Assembly: GCA_040390025.1 (NCBI GenBank)
Contig: JAZJZD010000006.1
Location: 1-64,000, forward strand
DNA: 64,000 bases
DNA from: JAVHYG01 sp040390025
GTDB taxonomy: Bacteria; Pseudomonadota; Gammaproteobacteria; Diplorickettsiales; Diplorickettsiaceae
Direction of reading: 5' to 3'
Shown one piece after another: positions 1-7,265 of this stretch. The number at the start of each line of letters is the position of its first letter. Position 1 is the first letter of the stretch. Position numbers and translations under genes: made by a program. Below the pieces are notes generated by a model. The model worked only from the letters and a program-made list of their open reading frames with translations, was not told the origin of the DNA and did not search any database.

Positions 1-57
1 ATAGATAATATTCATAGGATGCTCATCCAAAATAATATCTAAATCTTGATACCAACC

Positions 58-92
58 TGGGTGTCGGGGTTCGAATCCCTCCGGGCGCGCCA
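58..92 (+). tRNA. 3' fragment of a tRNA-Arg gene (probable attachment-site remnant)
   Basis: The fragment holds a T-loop (TTCGAAT), most of the T stem, the 3' acceptor strand CGGGCGC and GCCA. The matching 5' strand would be GCGCCCG, as in tRNA-Arg genes with TCT or CCT anticodons. Bases upstream of about 58 do not form an anticodon arm, D arm or 5' acceptor strand, so this is only the last 35 bases of a tRNA. The T stem has a C-C mismatch at its base, consistent with decay. Integrating elements leave such pieces when they recombine into tRNA genes and rebuild the tRNA at their other end. I infer an element lies to the left of the window. Confidence 0.7.
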
Positions 93-197
93 AAATTAAT
101 TAATAAAAATTTCTGACTATAGAACATTTATTATTTTACAAACTTATTTTTATTACCTTTTTTTAGGAACTATCTTTGATGAAATACTAAAAAAATT

Positions 198-515
198 TCA
201 TCTAAGAAAGGTTTTCCGTAAACTCAAATCTATTCTTTCCTCCTGTACTAATTCAGTATTTTTTCTATGAATTTCAGCGAATATTCTATAATAATTCCTA
301 CTAACGCTATCATAATCTTGCTGGTAATTTTGTAATTCCCTTCTGGCTTCTTCTATTTTTTCTCTATTTGCTGGATTATGTTCCAACATGCTAACCGTAC
401 GTTTTGCATTAGCACGTCTCCTGTCAATACTTTTAACTTCTGCATCGGCAAGATCTAATCTTCTACGCAGCTCAACCATCTGCCGTTTAACTGTTTCTAT
501 CCTATTTATATTCAT
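198..515 (-). CDS. small coiled-coil protein of unknown function
   Basis: This 105-residue protein is highly charged and almost entirely predicted helix, with heptad-like spacing of Leu, Ile and Val between Arg, Lys and Glu. It has no signal peptide or membrane segment. The start is backed by a good Shine-Dalgarno site (AAGGAGA) about 8 bases before the ATG. I recognise no family. It stands alone beside the tRNA-Arg fragment, so it may be cargo of a neighbouring integrated element. The protein at 60076-60519 is similar in style (short, helical, charged), but I cannot show homology. Confidence 0.6.
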   Translation of the reverse strand: MNINRIETVKRQMVELRRRLDLADAEVKSIDRRRANAKRTVSMLEHNPANREKIEEARRELQNYQQDYDSVSRNYYRIFAEIHRKNTELVQEERIDLSLRKTFLR

Positions 516-825
516 TTTTTATTCTCCTTATAAAAAATTATTATTAATTAAATTATTAAAAATAACAAGTATTAAAATATATTGATAATAAAATTAAATT
601 AATTTTTTAAAAATTTATTAATAAAATATTATGGTAAGTTTATAAATTACTGTTTAAAAAGAAATTTTTATCGTCAAAATGACAGGGAGCCATTACCAGA
701 AAAATGAATCTGAAGGTCTTGACCTAAACGTCCGAGTAAAGCCCACTTTTTACATCTCTTGCATAAAAAAATCCCTAAAAAAATAGAAATTTTAATACTG
801 GAAGCTAAAATGCTATTCATAATAA
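516..825. other. AT-rich intergenic stretch without a recognised gene
   Basis: These 310 bases lie upstream of the small coiled-coil gene and downstream of the DUF6496-like gene, both on the minus strand. The part next to the coiled-coil gene (about 530-660) is almost pure A/T and presumably holds its promoter. The part from about 660 to 760 is less AT-rich but carries no convincing reading frame, tRNA or repeat. Confidence 0.5.
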
Positions 826-1008
826 CTATCTGGTCTTTTTAGGAACTTTAGCCCCTTTTTTGCGCGCTTTCGATAACCCAATAGCAATTGCTTGTTGACG
901 GCTTTTTACTTTCTTAAGCTTTGGTCCACTATGAGCAGCACCGCGCTTGAAACGATGCATTTCTTTCTCAACTTCATTTTGAGCTGTTTTCCCATACTTT
1001 CTTGGCAT
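826..1008 (-). CDS. DUF6496-like small basic protein
   Basis: The 60-residue product begins MPRKYGK and is rich in Lys and Arg. It matches the plan of small DUF6496-type proteins: an N-terminal PRKYGKxA motif, a central HRFKRGAAHSG-like segment, a KVKSRQQAIAIGLSKARKKG stretch, and a basic tail. The frame is open 15 codons further upstream, but GGGAG lies just before the ATG at 1008 and homologues as I remember them begin at this Met. The function is unknown; the charge suggests nucleic-acid binding, which is inference. It lies just upstream of and divergent from the Ku-LigD operon, where small basic proteins of this kind would not be out of place. Confidence 0.7.
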   Translation of the reverse strand: MPRKYGKTAQNEVEKEMHRFKRGAAHSGPKLKKVKSRQQAIAIGLSKARKKGAKVPKKTR

Positions 1009-1198
1009 ATATACTACTCCCGTAATAAATGATGTATTTCTGCTGTAGAACAATTTTTTAGCTTTATGTAAAAATCTAAATAATCTAAAAAATTGCTATA
1101 TAGCCACGGTAATAATAAGCTATTATATATAATAGATAGAATCAATTGCTTTATGGACAGATAGAGAATAAAACTCGAATTTTCTTGAGGAGTACAAA

Positions 1199-2029
1199 AT
1201 GACGAGGCCTATTTGGATAGGGTACATTACATTTGGTCTAGTCAATATTCCTGTTACTTTATATTCCGCTGAAAAAAAATTTGATATTCAACTTAAACTC
1301 ATCGATAGTCGAGATAAAGCCAAAATTCACTACATGCGCATCAATGAACATACGGGTGAAGAGGTCGCTTGGAGCGATGTAGCAAAAGGCTATGAATACG
1401 AAAAAAATAATTATGTTTTACTAAAAGAAGCTGACATTAAAGCTATTAGCGGCGAACATTCTAAAACGATTGATATCGCTAATTTTGTTGATAAAAATAG
1501 TCTTGAAATTATGGATTATGAAAAACCTTATTTTTTGGTTCCTAATAAAAAAGGTGAAAAAGCTTATGTGATACTGCGTGAAATTTTAAAAAACACGAAA
1601 AAAATAGGAATCGCTAAGGTAGTAATTCATACCCGCGAATATTTAGCCGCACTAATACCCTGTAAAAATGCATTAGTGTTAAATTTGTTACGATATCATC
1701 AAGAGTTAAGAAAAATTTCTGAATTTGATTTTCCTTCAACAAATATAAAACCCTATAAAATTTCTGAAAAAGAAATGGAAATTGCAAAACAACTAGTTAC
1801 TTCCATGACGACTCAATGGAAACCAGAAATATATCACGATGAATATAGGGCGGCGTTGGAAAAATATGTGGAGGCAAAAGTTCACCATAAACTTAAAAAA
1901 ACATCTAAACATATGCAGTTACGATCAAGTAAAGATAAAAATGTTATTAATTTTGTTGACCTATTAAAGAAGAGCCTAGAAAAAAATAAAAAAAGCAAAC
2001 CTCATCGAAAAACTAAACCGGCTAAATAA
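1199..2029 (+). CDS. ku: Ku protein, non-homologous end joining
   Basis: Prokaryotic Ku forms a ring-shaped homodimer that binds double-strand DNA ends and recruits LigD. The 276-residue protein opens with RPIWIGYITFGLVNIPV, the classic bacterial Ku start, and has the family's core up to about residue 240. A Lys-rich tail of about 30 residues follows; such tails bind DNA in many bacterial Ku proteins. The length is normal (about 260-300). The start has GAGGAG 5-6 bases upstream. It is the first gene of a three-gene run: ligD starts 6 bases after its stop, which indicates co-transcription and probably translational coupling. Confidence 0.95.
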   Translation: MTRPIWIGYITFGLVNIPVTLYSAEKKFDIQLKLIDSRDKAKIHYMRINEHTGEEVAWSDVAKGYEYEKNNYVLLKEADIKAISGEHSKTIDIANFVDKNSLEIMDYEKPYFLVPNKKGEKAYVILREILKNTKKIGIAKVVIHTREYLAALIPCKNALVLNLLRYHQELRKISEFDFPSTNIKPYKISEKEMEIAKQLVTSMTTQWKPEIYHDEYRAALEKYVEAKVHHKLKKTSKHMQLRSSKDKNVINFVDLLKKSLEKNKKSKPHRKTKPAK

Positions 2030-2035
2030 ATCGCT

Positions 2036-3610
2036 ATGCCTTTACGCCATTATAGAAAAAAAAGGGACTTCAAACTCACTTCTGAACCTTATGGACAATC
2101 TAATGTTAATAAAAATAATATCTACCTTATCCAAAAACATGCAGCCAGTCATTTACATTATGATTTGCGCCTAGAATTAAATGGTGTTCTTAAAAGCTGG
2201 GCCGTGCCTAAAGGACCGAGTTTAGATCCTTCCATTAAGCGCTTAGCCGTTCATGTAGAAGATCATCCTGTTGAATATGGATCATTTGAAGGCATTATTC
2301 CCAAAGGGCAATACGGAGGCGGTACCGTCATGCTTTGGGATACGGGTAACTGGCTATGCGCTAATTTAGATCCTAATATAGCTTATAAAAAAGGTAGTCT
2401 AAATTTTATTCTAAAAGGAAAAAAATTAAAAGGGCACTGGCATTTAGTACGTATTAAAAATGATCCTAAAAATTGGTTATTAATTAAGGCTAATGATAAA
2501 TATGCCTGTTCTGAAAAAAAATATAAGATAATTGAAAAAAAACCTTACAGTGTGATAAGTCATCGATCATTAGAAACTATTGCGACGCAGGCTCAACGCG
2601 AAGCCTCGAAAAAAAATCAGTTTTTTACCAATACAACTAATCCTCAAATTAAAAACCCTATAAAAAAAGCAAAAAAAAATGTCATGCCTACGCTTATTCA
2701 CCCCGAGCTAGCTACCTTAGTGGATAAACCCCCTATCGGAGATGGGTGGGGTCATGAAATTAAATACGATGGTTATCGCCTCCTTAGCTTTATTAAAAAT
2801 AATAAAATAAAATTAATGACGCGTAACCAAAGAGATTGGACAACAAAATTTCCATCTACTATCGAAGCTCTAAGAAAATTAAATCTAAAAACCGCTATTT
2901 TAGATGGTGAATTAGTCGCCTTAAATAAAAAAAGTCGCTCTGATTTTCAGCTTTTACAAAACTCTATCCACAATAAAGCTACCTCTAATCTCATTTATTA
3001 TGTTTTCGATCTACTTTATTACAATGGCATAGATTTTATGTCGTACCCTCTTGCCAAACGTAAAGAACAATTACAGCATTTAATCCCTATTTCACATTCA
3101 CAGGTTCTTTATAGTGAACACATTATTGGGAAAGGTGATTTTCTTTTTAAAAAAGCTTGTAAATTATCTTTGGAAGGCATTATATCAAAAAATTTGAGCA
3201 GTCCTTATATTCAAAAGCGTAGCCGTCACTGGTTCAAAATAAAATGTAGCCAACGACAAGAATTCGTTGTGATCGGTTTTACAAAAGCAAAAGGAAAGCG
3301 CATAAATTTTGGCGCGTTACTACTCGCTGTTTATTCAAAAGCTAAGCAGCTGCAATATTGCGGAAATGTAGGTACTGGATTCAGTGAAGAATCACTTAAA
3401 ATAATAGATAAGCTTTTAAATAAATATAAAACAAAAAAAATACAAGTTCAGCTACCCAACATAGCCGGTGCAAATGTAACCTGGGTAAAACCAAAAATTA
3501 TTGTCGAAGTTGCGTTTACAGAATGGACGAAAAAAGGCTCTCTACGTCATCCTAGCTTTAAAGGCTTACGTTCCGATAAAAAAGCCAAAGAGATTTCCCA
3601 TGAAAGTTAA
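2036..3610 (+). CDS. ligD: LigD phosphoesterase-ligase part (ATP-dependent DNA ligase)
   Basis: This 524-residue protein has the N-terminal 3'-phosphoesterase domain (about residues 1-170, with HLHYDLRLE, DHPVEYG and GIIPKGQYGGG motifs that clean 3' ends). An ATP-dependent ligase domain follows (about 215-515) with the nucleotidyl-transfer motif KYDGYR near residue 243 and a C-terminal OB-fold part. It would seal breaks held by Ku. In one-piece LigD proteins such as that of Pseudomonas the order is phosphoesterase, ligase, polymerase. Here the frame stops exactly between ligase and polymerase, and the polymerase continues in another frame. The product lacks a polymerase domain of its own. Confidence 0.93.
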   Translation: MPLRHYRKKRDFKLTSEPYGQSNVNKNNIYLIQKHAASHLHYDLRLELNGVLKSWAVPKGPSLDPSIKRLAVHVEDHPVEYGSFEGIIPKGQYGGGTVMLWDTGNWLCANLDPNIAYKKGSLNFILKGKKLKGHWHLVRIKNDPKNWLLIKANDKYACSEKKYKIIEKKPYSVISHRSLETIATQAQREASKKNQFFTNTTNPQIKNPIKKAKKNVMPTLIHPELATLVDKPPIGDGWGHEIKYDGYRLLSFIKNNKIKLMTRNQRDWTTKFPSTIEALRKLNLKTAILDGELVALNKKSRSDFQLLQNSIHNKATSNLIYYVFDLLYYNGIDFMSYPLAKRKEQLQHLIPISHSQVLYSEHIIGKGDFLFKKACKLSLEGIISKNLSSPYIQKRSRHWFKIKCSQRQEFVVIGFTKAKGKRINFGALLLAVYSKAKQLQYCGNVGTGFSEESLKIIDKLLNKYKTKKIQVQLPNIAGANVTWVKPKIIVEVAFTEWTKKGSLRHPSFKGLRSDKKAKEISHES

Positions 3611-4508
3611 AAAAAATAAAATACAATCTACACAAGCTAATAAAAATTATCCTTTATCAAGTCCTGATAAAATCTTATACTCAGAACAAAGAATAACAAA
3701 ATTAGATTTGGCAAATTATTACGAACAAATACAAGAATGGATATTACCCTATATCACAAAGCGTTTTTTAACCATTGTCCGTTGTCCAGAAGGCCAACAG
3801 AAAAAATGCTTTTATCAACGGCATCTCAAGGAAAACGGCGTAGAAAATATCTATTCAATACCTAGCAAAACAAAATCAGCTAAATTAGAACCTTATTTTT
3901 ACATAAAAGATAAACTTGGTTTACTAGCGCTCGTGCAACTGGGCGTTTTAGAAATACATCCTTGGGGCTGTCATGTTGACGCCATAGAAAAACCGGATTT
4001 AGTTACCTTTGATCTTGATCCAGGAACAGAACTGGAATGGAAGAAAGTTATTGAAGCTGCTTTTTTCGTAAAAGAAAATCTCGCGCAACTTAATTTAATC
4101 AGTTTTGTAAAAACAACAGGGGGAAAAGGCTTGCATGTTGTTATTCCTATAAAACGCCAATATAGCTGGGAAAAAATAAAAATATTTGCTCAAACTTTCG
4201 TAAAGTATTTAGAAATGTTAAAACCTGATTTATATATTTCCAATATGAATAAGTCTAAACGTAAAGGAAAAATTTTTATTGATTACTTAAGAAATCAGCG
4301 TAGTGCTACGGCTATTGCGCCTTATTCAACTCGCGCAAAGAAAAATGCACCCATAGCAACGCCACTTGCCTGGAATGAATTATCCGTTCGAATTAAATCT
4401 GATAGTTTTACCGTTAAAACACTTCCAAAGCGTCTTACACAACTAAAAAAAGATCCTTGGATAGATTTTTTTTCTTTAAAACAAACTTTACGCTTGCCTA
4501 AACAATAG
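3600..4508 (+). CDS. LigD polymerase part (primase-polymerase domain) as separate gene
   Basis: The 302-residue product matches the LigD polymerase (archaeo-eukaryotic primase superfamily), which fills gaps and adds nucleotides at breaks. The metal-binding FDLDPG motif lies near residue 140. TTGGKGLHVVIP and a RSATAIAPYSTRA motif follow, all standard for active enzymes. I take the ATG at 3600, which overlaps the last 11 bases of the ligase gene. The frame is open about 100 bases further upstream, but that part is the ligase coding sequence read in another frame. Overlap and order suggest the two proteins are made together and act as a split LigD. Confidence 0.9.
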   Translation: MKVKKNKIQSTQANKNYPLSSPDKILYSEQRITKLDLANYYEQIQEWILPYITKRFLTIVRCPEGQQKKCFYQRHLKENGVENIYSIPSKTKSAKLEPYFYIKDKLGLLALVQLGVLEIHPWGCHVDAIEKPDLVTFDLDPGTELEWKKVIEAAFFVKENLAQLNLISFVKTTGGKGLHVVIPIKRQYSWEKIKIFAQTFVKYLEMLKPDLYISNMNKSKRKGKIFIDYLRNQRSATAIAPYSTRAKKNAPIATPLAWNELSVRIKSDSFTVKTLPKRLTQLKKDPWIDFFSLKQTLRLPKQ

Positions 4509-4510
4509 AG

Positions 4511-5320
4511 CTAGCTTCTTATTAACGGCTCAAGTTTAAACAACGCTTCCTGTTTCACTAATTGCCCCATTGAAAGACAATTTTTACCTGGAAACTGTTT
4601 GTAGTGTGCAAAAACAACCTGCTGCTTTTCTTTTTGCAACCAGCCTACAAACCAACCCATTTGGCAGATGTTTTCTTTATTTCCTTGCGCATCCTGACAC
4701 TGGCCAGCACCTGTTTTACCATACAGTTTCCAACCATTAGGCCATGTTTTAATATATAAATTTTCCCTTGTCATTTCCTGTGCCTTTTTATTTACCGGTA
4801 AATCAGAAGCAAGTAATTTTTGCAAAAATGAAACTTCTTCTAAAGGTGAAATCTGTAGAGAGCTAGAAAGCCACGCGCGGGTTAAGCCATTATGCAGTCC
4901 TTTATCTCCTGAAACGTCTTTATTCCCATACTGAAATTGCTCAATATAATTCGTAAATTTTTCTAATCCAAGCTTTTGTGTTATGACTTGTGAATACCAA
5001 ACACAACTATGTGCTAACCAAGTGCTAGGATTATGCGACTGCTTCCATATTGCAAGAGATGCGCGATATTTTTCTTTATAAGGCCACACAGGGTGGGTTC
5101 TATCCAAAAGAATACCCGCGTCATACCCCATTAAACTAATCGCAATTTTAAAGGTAGATGCCGGCGAATAGCGTTGTTCACACTGACCTGTTTGCAACAA
5201 TGTTTTATTACCTTCTTTTGCAATAAGACATTCCTCAAATGCCATTGCCGGTGATAGCAATAGAAAGTTAATTAAAATTAGAAAAATTATTTTACGCGTA
5301 GAATTTAGTATTACATACAT
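4511..5320 (-). CDS. class D (OXA-type) beta-lactamase
   Basis: This 269-residue precursor has a signal peptide ending near AMA27 and every class D hallmark. These are the nucleophile motif S55-T-F-K58, S105-C-V107, Y131-G-N133, a Trp at about 150 that shields the carbamylated lysine, and K202-T-G204. The length is normal. It should hydrolyse penicillins in the periplasm; its spectrum cannot be read from the sequence. Neighbours are housekeeping or repair genes, and no integron, transposase or insertion sequence lies beside it. It therefore looks like a resident chromosomal gene, as OXA-type enzymes are in several Legionella species. It converges tail-to-tail with ligD, 2 bases apart. Confidence 0.92.
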   Translation of the reverse strand: MYVILNSTRKIIFLILINFLLLSPAMAFEECLIAKEGNKTLLQTGQCEQRYSPASTFKIAISLMGYDAGILLDRTHPVWPYKEKYRASLAIWKQSHNPSTWLAHSCVWYSQVITQKLGLEKFTNYIEQFQYGNKDVSGDKGLHNGLTRAWLSSSLQISPLEEVSFLQKLLASDLPVNKKAQEMTRENLYIKTWPNGWKLYGKTGAGQCQDAQGNKENICQMGWFVGWLQKEKQQVVFAHYKQFPGKNCLSMGQLVKQEALFKLEPLIRS

Positions 5321-5607
5321 TTTAGTCTATCTCATTACAAGAAAAAAATTAGTGCGTCCAAGTATAAAAAAATAGTAATACTCAAACAATAAAAATTTAA
5401 ATACGCTAATCCTTAGGATTCTAGATCAATCTTTTTTAGATGCGAAATAACAAATATAGAAAGTTATATATTCTCTAATAAAATACTATTTATAGAGTTC
5501 TTTGCAGGGGAAATAGATTAGCTATTTAATACAGAGTAAGCTACACTACCTAAATAAACGGGTTAAATTTATCGGTATTTTTTAAAATTTAGCTTTTAGC
5601 GCCCTGT

Positions 5608-6282
5608 ATGAATAACTATAAATTAATTATCCTTGATTTTGATGGTACGCTTTGCGCGACCCACGAGGCTATTCTTTTTTGTATTAAAAAGGCATATGAA
5701 ATCCAGGGTAAAGCAATTCCCAACCACGATTTTTCTGATGAAACAATCCGAGCTGGCCTTGGAATGGAAAGTACGCTAAAAACTCTGAGCCCAGAACTTT
5801 CTGATTCCGAACTCCAAAAACTGTTAACTACCTATGAAGCTATTTATTTAAAAGAAGGCGAGCAAAAAAGTGCGCCTTTTTCAAAAGCAGATGAAGTATT
5901 AGCTAAATTGCATACGGCAGGTCTTATACTCACCGTAGTTAGTAATAAAGCAGTCGCTGCGGTCAATGCGGCCTTAGAAAACTTTAATCTTAGCCGTTAT
6001 ATTTCGATGGTAGTTGGCGACACAAAAGCGCTAAGAAAAAAACCCGATCCCATGGCCTACACCGAGTTTCTTAAACCAAAATACCCATCAATCCCGCCTC
6101 ATGAAATCCTAATGGTAGGAGATACGCCGGCTGACCTACTATTTGCACAAAACATTGGTGCAGATTCTTGCTGGGCAGAATATGGCTATGGAGATGCAAA
6201 AGCTTGTCGTGCGCTTAAACCAAAATATACAATTAGACATTTAACAGATATTTTAGCTATTTTTAACCTAACTTTAGAATAA
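5608..6282 (+). CDS. HAD-superfamily phosphatase, phosphoglycolate-phosphatase-like
   Basis: The 224-residue protein carries the four HAD motifs: DFDGT at residues 10-14 with the nucleophile Asp10, VVSNK near 110, a conserved Lys in the KKPDP stretch near 150, and MVGDTPAD near 170 for the metal. A helical cap (about 20-80) places it in the Gph/PgmB-like subgroup. The likely substrate is a small phosphorylated sugar or acid such as phosphoglycolate, but the sequence does not decide this. It stands alone. The 287 bases before it are AT-rich and must hold the promoters for this gene and for the divergent beta-lactamase gene. Confidence 0.85.
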   Translation: MNNYKLIILDFDGTLCATHEAILFCIKKAYEIQGKAIPNHDFSDETIRAGLGMESTLKTLSPELSDSELQKLLTTYEAIYLKEGEQKSAPFSKADEVLAKLHTAGLILTVVSNKAVAAVNAALENFNLSRYISMVVGDTKALRKKPDPMAYTEFLKPKYPSIPPHEILMVGDTPADLLFAQNIGADSCWAEYGYGDAKACRALKPKYTIRHLTDILAIFNLTLE

Positions 6283-6285
6283 ATA

Positions 6286-6948
6286 TTAACATTTTTTTAT
6301 ATTTTCTAATTTTCCCTCTAATTTTTCTATTCTATGCTGAATAACAGAAAAATAATCCTGAACAGCGTTCACTAAAACCATCGTTTTCATATCCGGTTCT
6401 AGGTTAACATGATCCCCAACGATTTTATTTGCAAAATTAGTTACACGTAAAGTTTCAGGAATCAGATAAACTTCAAAACTTCGTTGCGCTTTACTGACAA
6501 CACCGATGGTTAAACTGGACCCATCAACGGCGATAAATCCTTTTGACTTAATAAAAGGAAAACAAATCTCAGAACATTGGATCGTCAAATGTAGATTATT
6601 TTCTGCAGCTTTTCTATTAATAATTGTTCCTTTCTCAAAAACATGGCCACTCACTTCGTGACCACCTATTTCATCACCAAAACATATACTCCTTTCTACA
6701 CTCACTTTCCTATTAACAAAAAGATCGTTTAAGGTTGTTTTGGCCAAGGTTTCAGACATCGCATCAAAACCAACTGTATCTCCATTGATATCAACCACAG
6801 TTTGACAAACTCCATCAACCGCTACGCTTGCACCTATCTTTAAATTTTTTATTAAAGTTTCATTCAAACGAATTGTATAGTGAAATAAACCCTCTTGTTT
6901 AACAAGTGAGTCAATAGAAAATAGACCTTGTGTGATACCAGCAAACAT
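6286..6948 (-). CDS. ribE: riboflavin synthase, alpha chain
   Basis: Riboflavin synthase dismutates two 6,7-dimethyl-8-ribityllumazine molecules into riboflavin. The protein starts MFAGITQG, the standard N-terminus, and consists of two similar lumazine-binding barrels. The first runs to about residue 95; the second starts near the GHEVSGHVFEKG motif. The 220-residue length is normal. The frame is open 20 codons further upstream, but those codons come from a palindromic repeat; AGGG 5-6 bases before the ATG at 6948 and family alignment favour this start. No other rib gene is nearby. No FMN-riboswitch sequence is visible upstream, only the repeat. Confidence 0.95.
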   Translation of the reverse strand: MFAGITQGLFSIDSLVKQEGLFHYTIRLNETLIKNLKIGASVAVDGVCQTVVDINGDTVGFDAMSETLAKTTLNDLFVNRKVSVERSICFGDEIGGHEVSGHVFEKGTIINRKAAENNLHLTIQCSEICFPFIKSKGFIAVDGSSLTIGVVSKAQRSFEVYLIPETLRVTNFANKIVGDHVNLEPDMKTMVLVNAVQDYFSVIQHRIEKLEGKLENIKKC

Positions 6949-6966
6949 ATGTACCCTAAATTTAGA

Positions 6967-7155
6967 TATATACTCATTGCACTTGGAAATACGATGTTGC
7001 ATTTCCAAGTACTTCCTCTCGCGATGGAGATTTTCAAGAGGAGAATCGTCTCCTCTTGAATGACGGTGCGGAAGCTTAGCTTTCGCCCGTCATGTGATCG
7101 GGTATACCGCTCGCCGTGAATTTAAAGATTCGCATCTTCAGGTACGGGCGGTATA
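6967..7155. repeat. palindromic repeat, family 1, intergenic copy
   Basis: About 190 bases form a chain of hairpins: GCACTTGGAAAT/ATTTCCAAGT; a near-perfect palindrome around TTCAAGAGGAGA/TCTCCTCTTGAA; a third stem TGACGG.../...CCGTCA; and ATACCGC.../...GCGGTAT at the right end. It starts 19 bases upstream of the ribE start codon, so it forms the 5' leader of that gene. A second full copy lies inside tilS (24794-24986). The third stem differs in sequence between the two copies but pairs in both, so the fold seems kept. Shorter pieces occur elsewhere in the window. Confidence 0.85.
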
Positions 7156-7265
7156 TACTCTTTGCACTTGAATTTTTATCTGCGTTGCCGCCCAGCTCGC
7201 AACTTTCATGTATTTTTCATAAACGAAGGTTGACTTGTTTTCACGGCGCCTCACCAAAAATCCAA
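7150..7265 (-). repeat. dispersed repeat, family 2, copy 1
   Basis: Read on the minus strand, this roughly 115-base segment aligns along its length with 59163-59286 on the plus strand. Shared blocks include TTTTTGG near one end, a GAAAA block, ATACATGA, TTGCGAG, GCGGC and AAAATTCAAGTGC, then AAGAGTATA. The two copies are about 70 percent alike by eye. It abuts the family 1 repeat and separates waaA from ribE. It contains no open frame and ends only a base or so beyond the waaA stop codon. Confidence 0.7.

Noticed and set aside
3501..3599. Longer N-terminus for the LigD polymerase gene
   Set aside because: The extra 33 codons overlap conserved ligase coding sequence in another frame; the ATG at 3600 gives a natural start for the domain.
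6949..7008. Extra 20 N-terminal codons on the riboflavin synthase frame
   Set aside because: They are read largely from palindromic repeat 1, and the ATG at 6948 has an AGGG ribosome-binding site and gives the normal family start.
7009..7265. Possible FMN riboswitch before ribE
   Set aside because: The sequence is explained by repeat families 1 and 2; none of the conserved FMN-element loops are visible.
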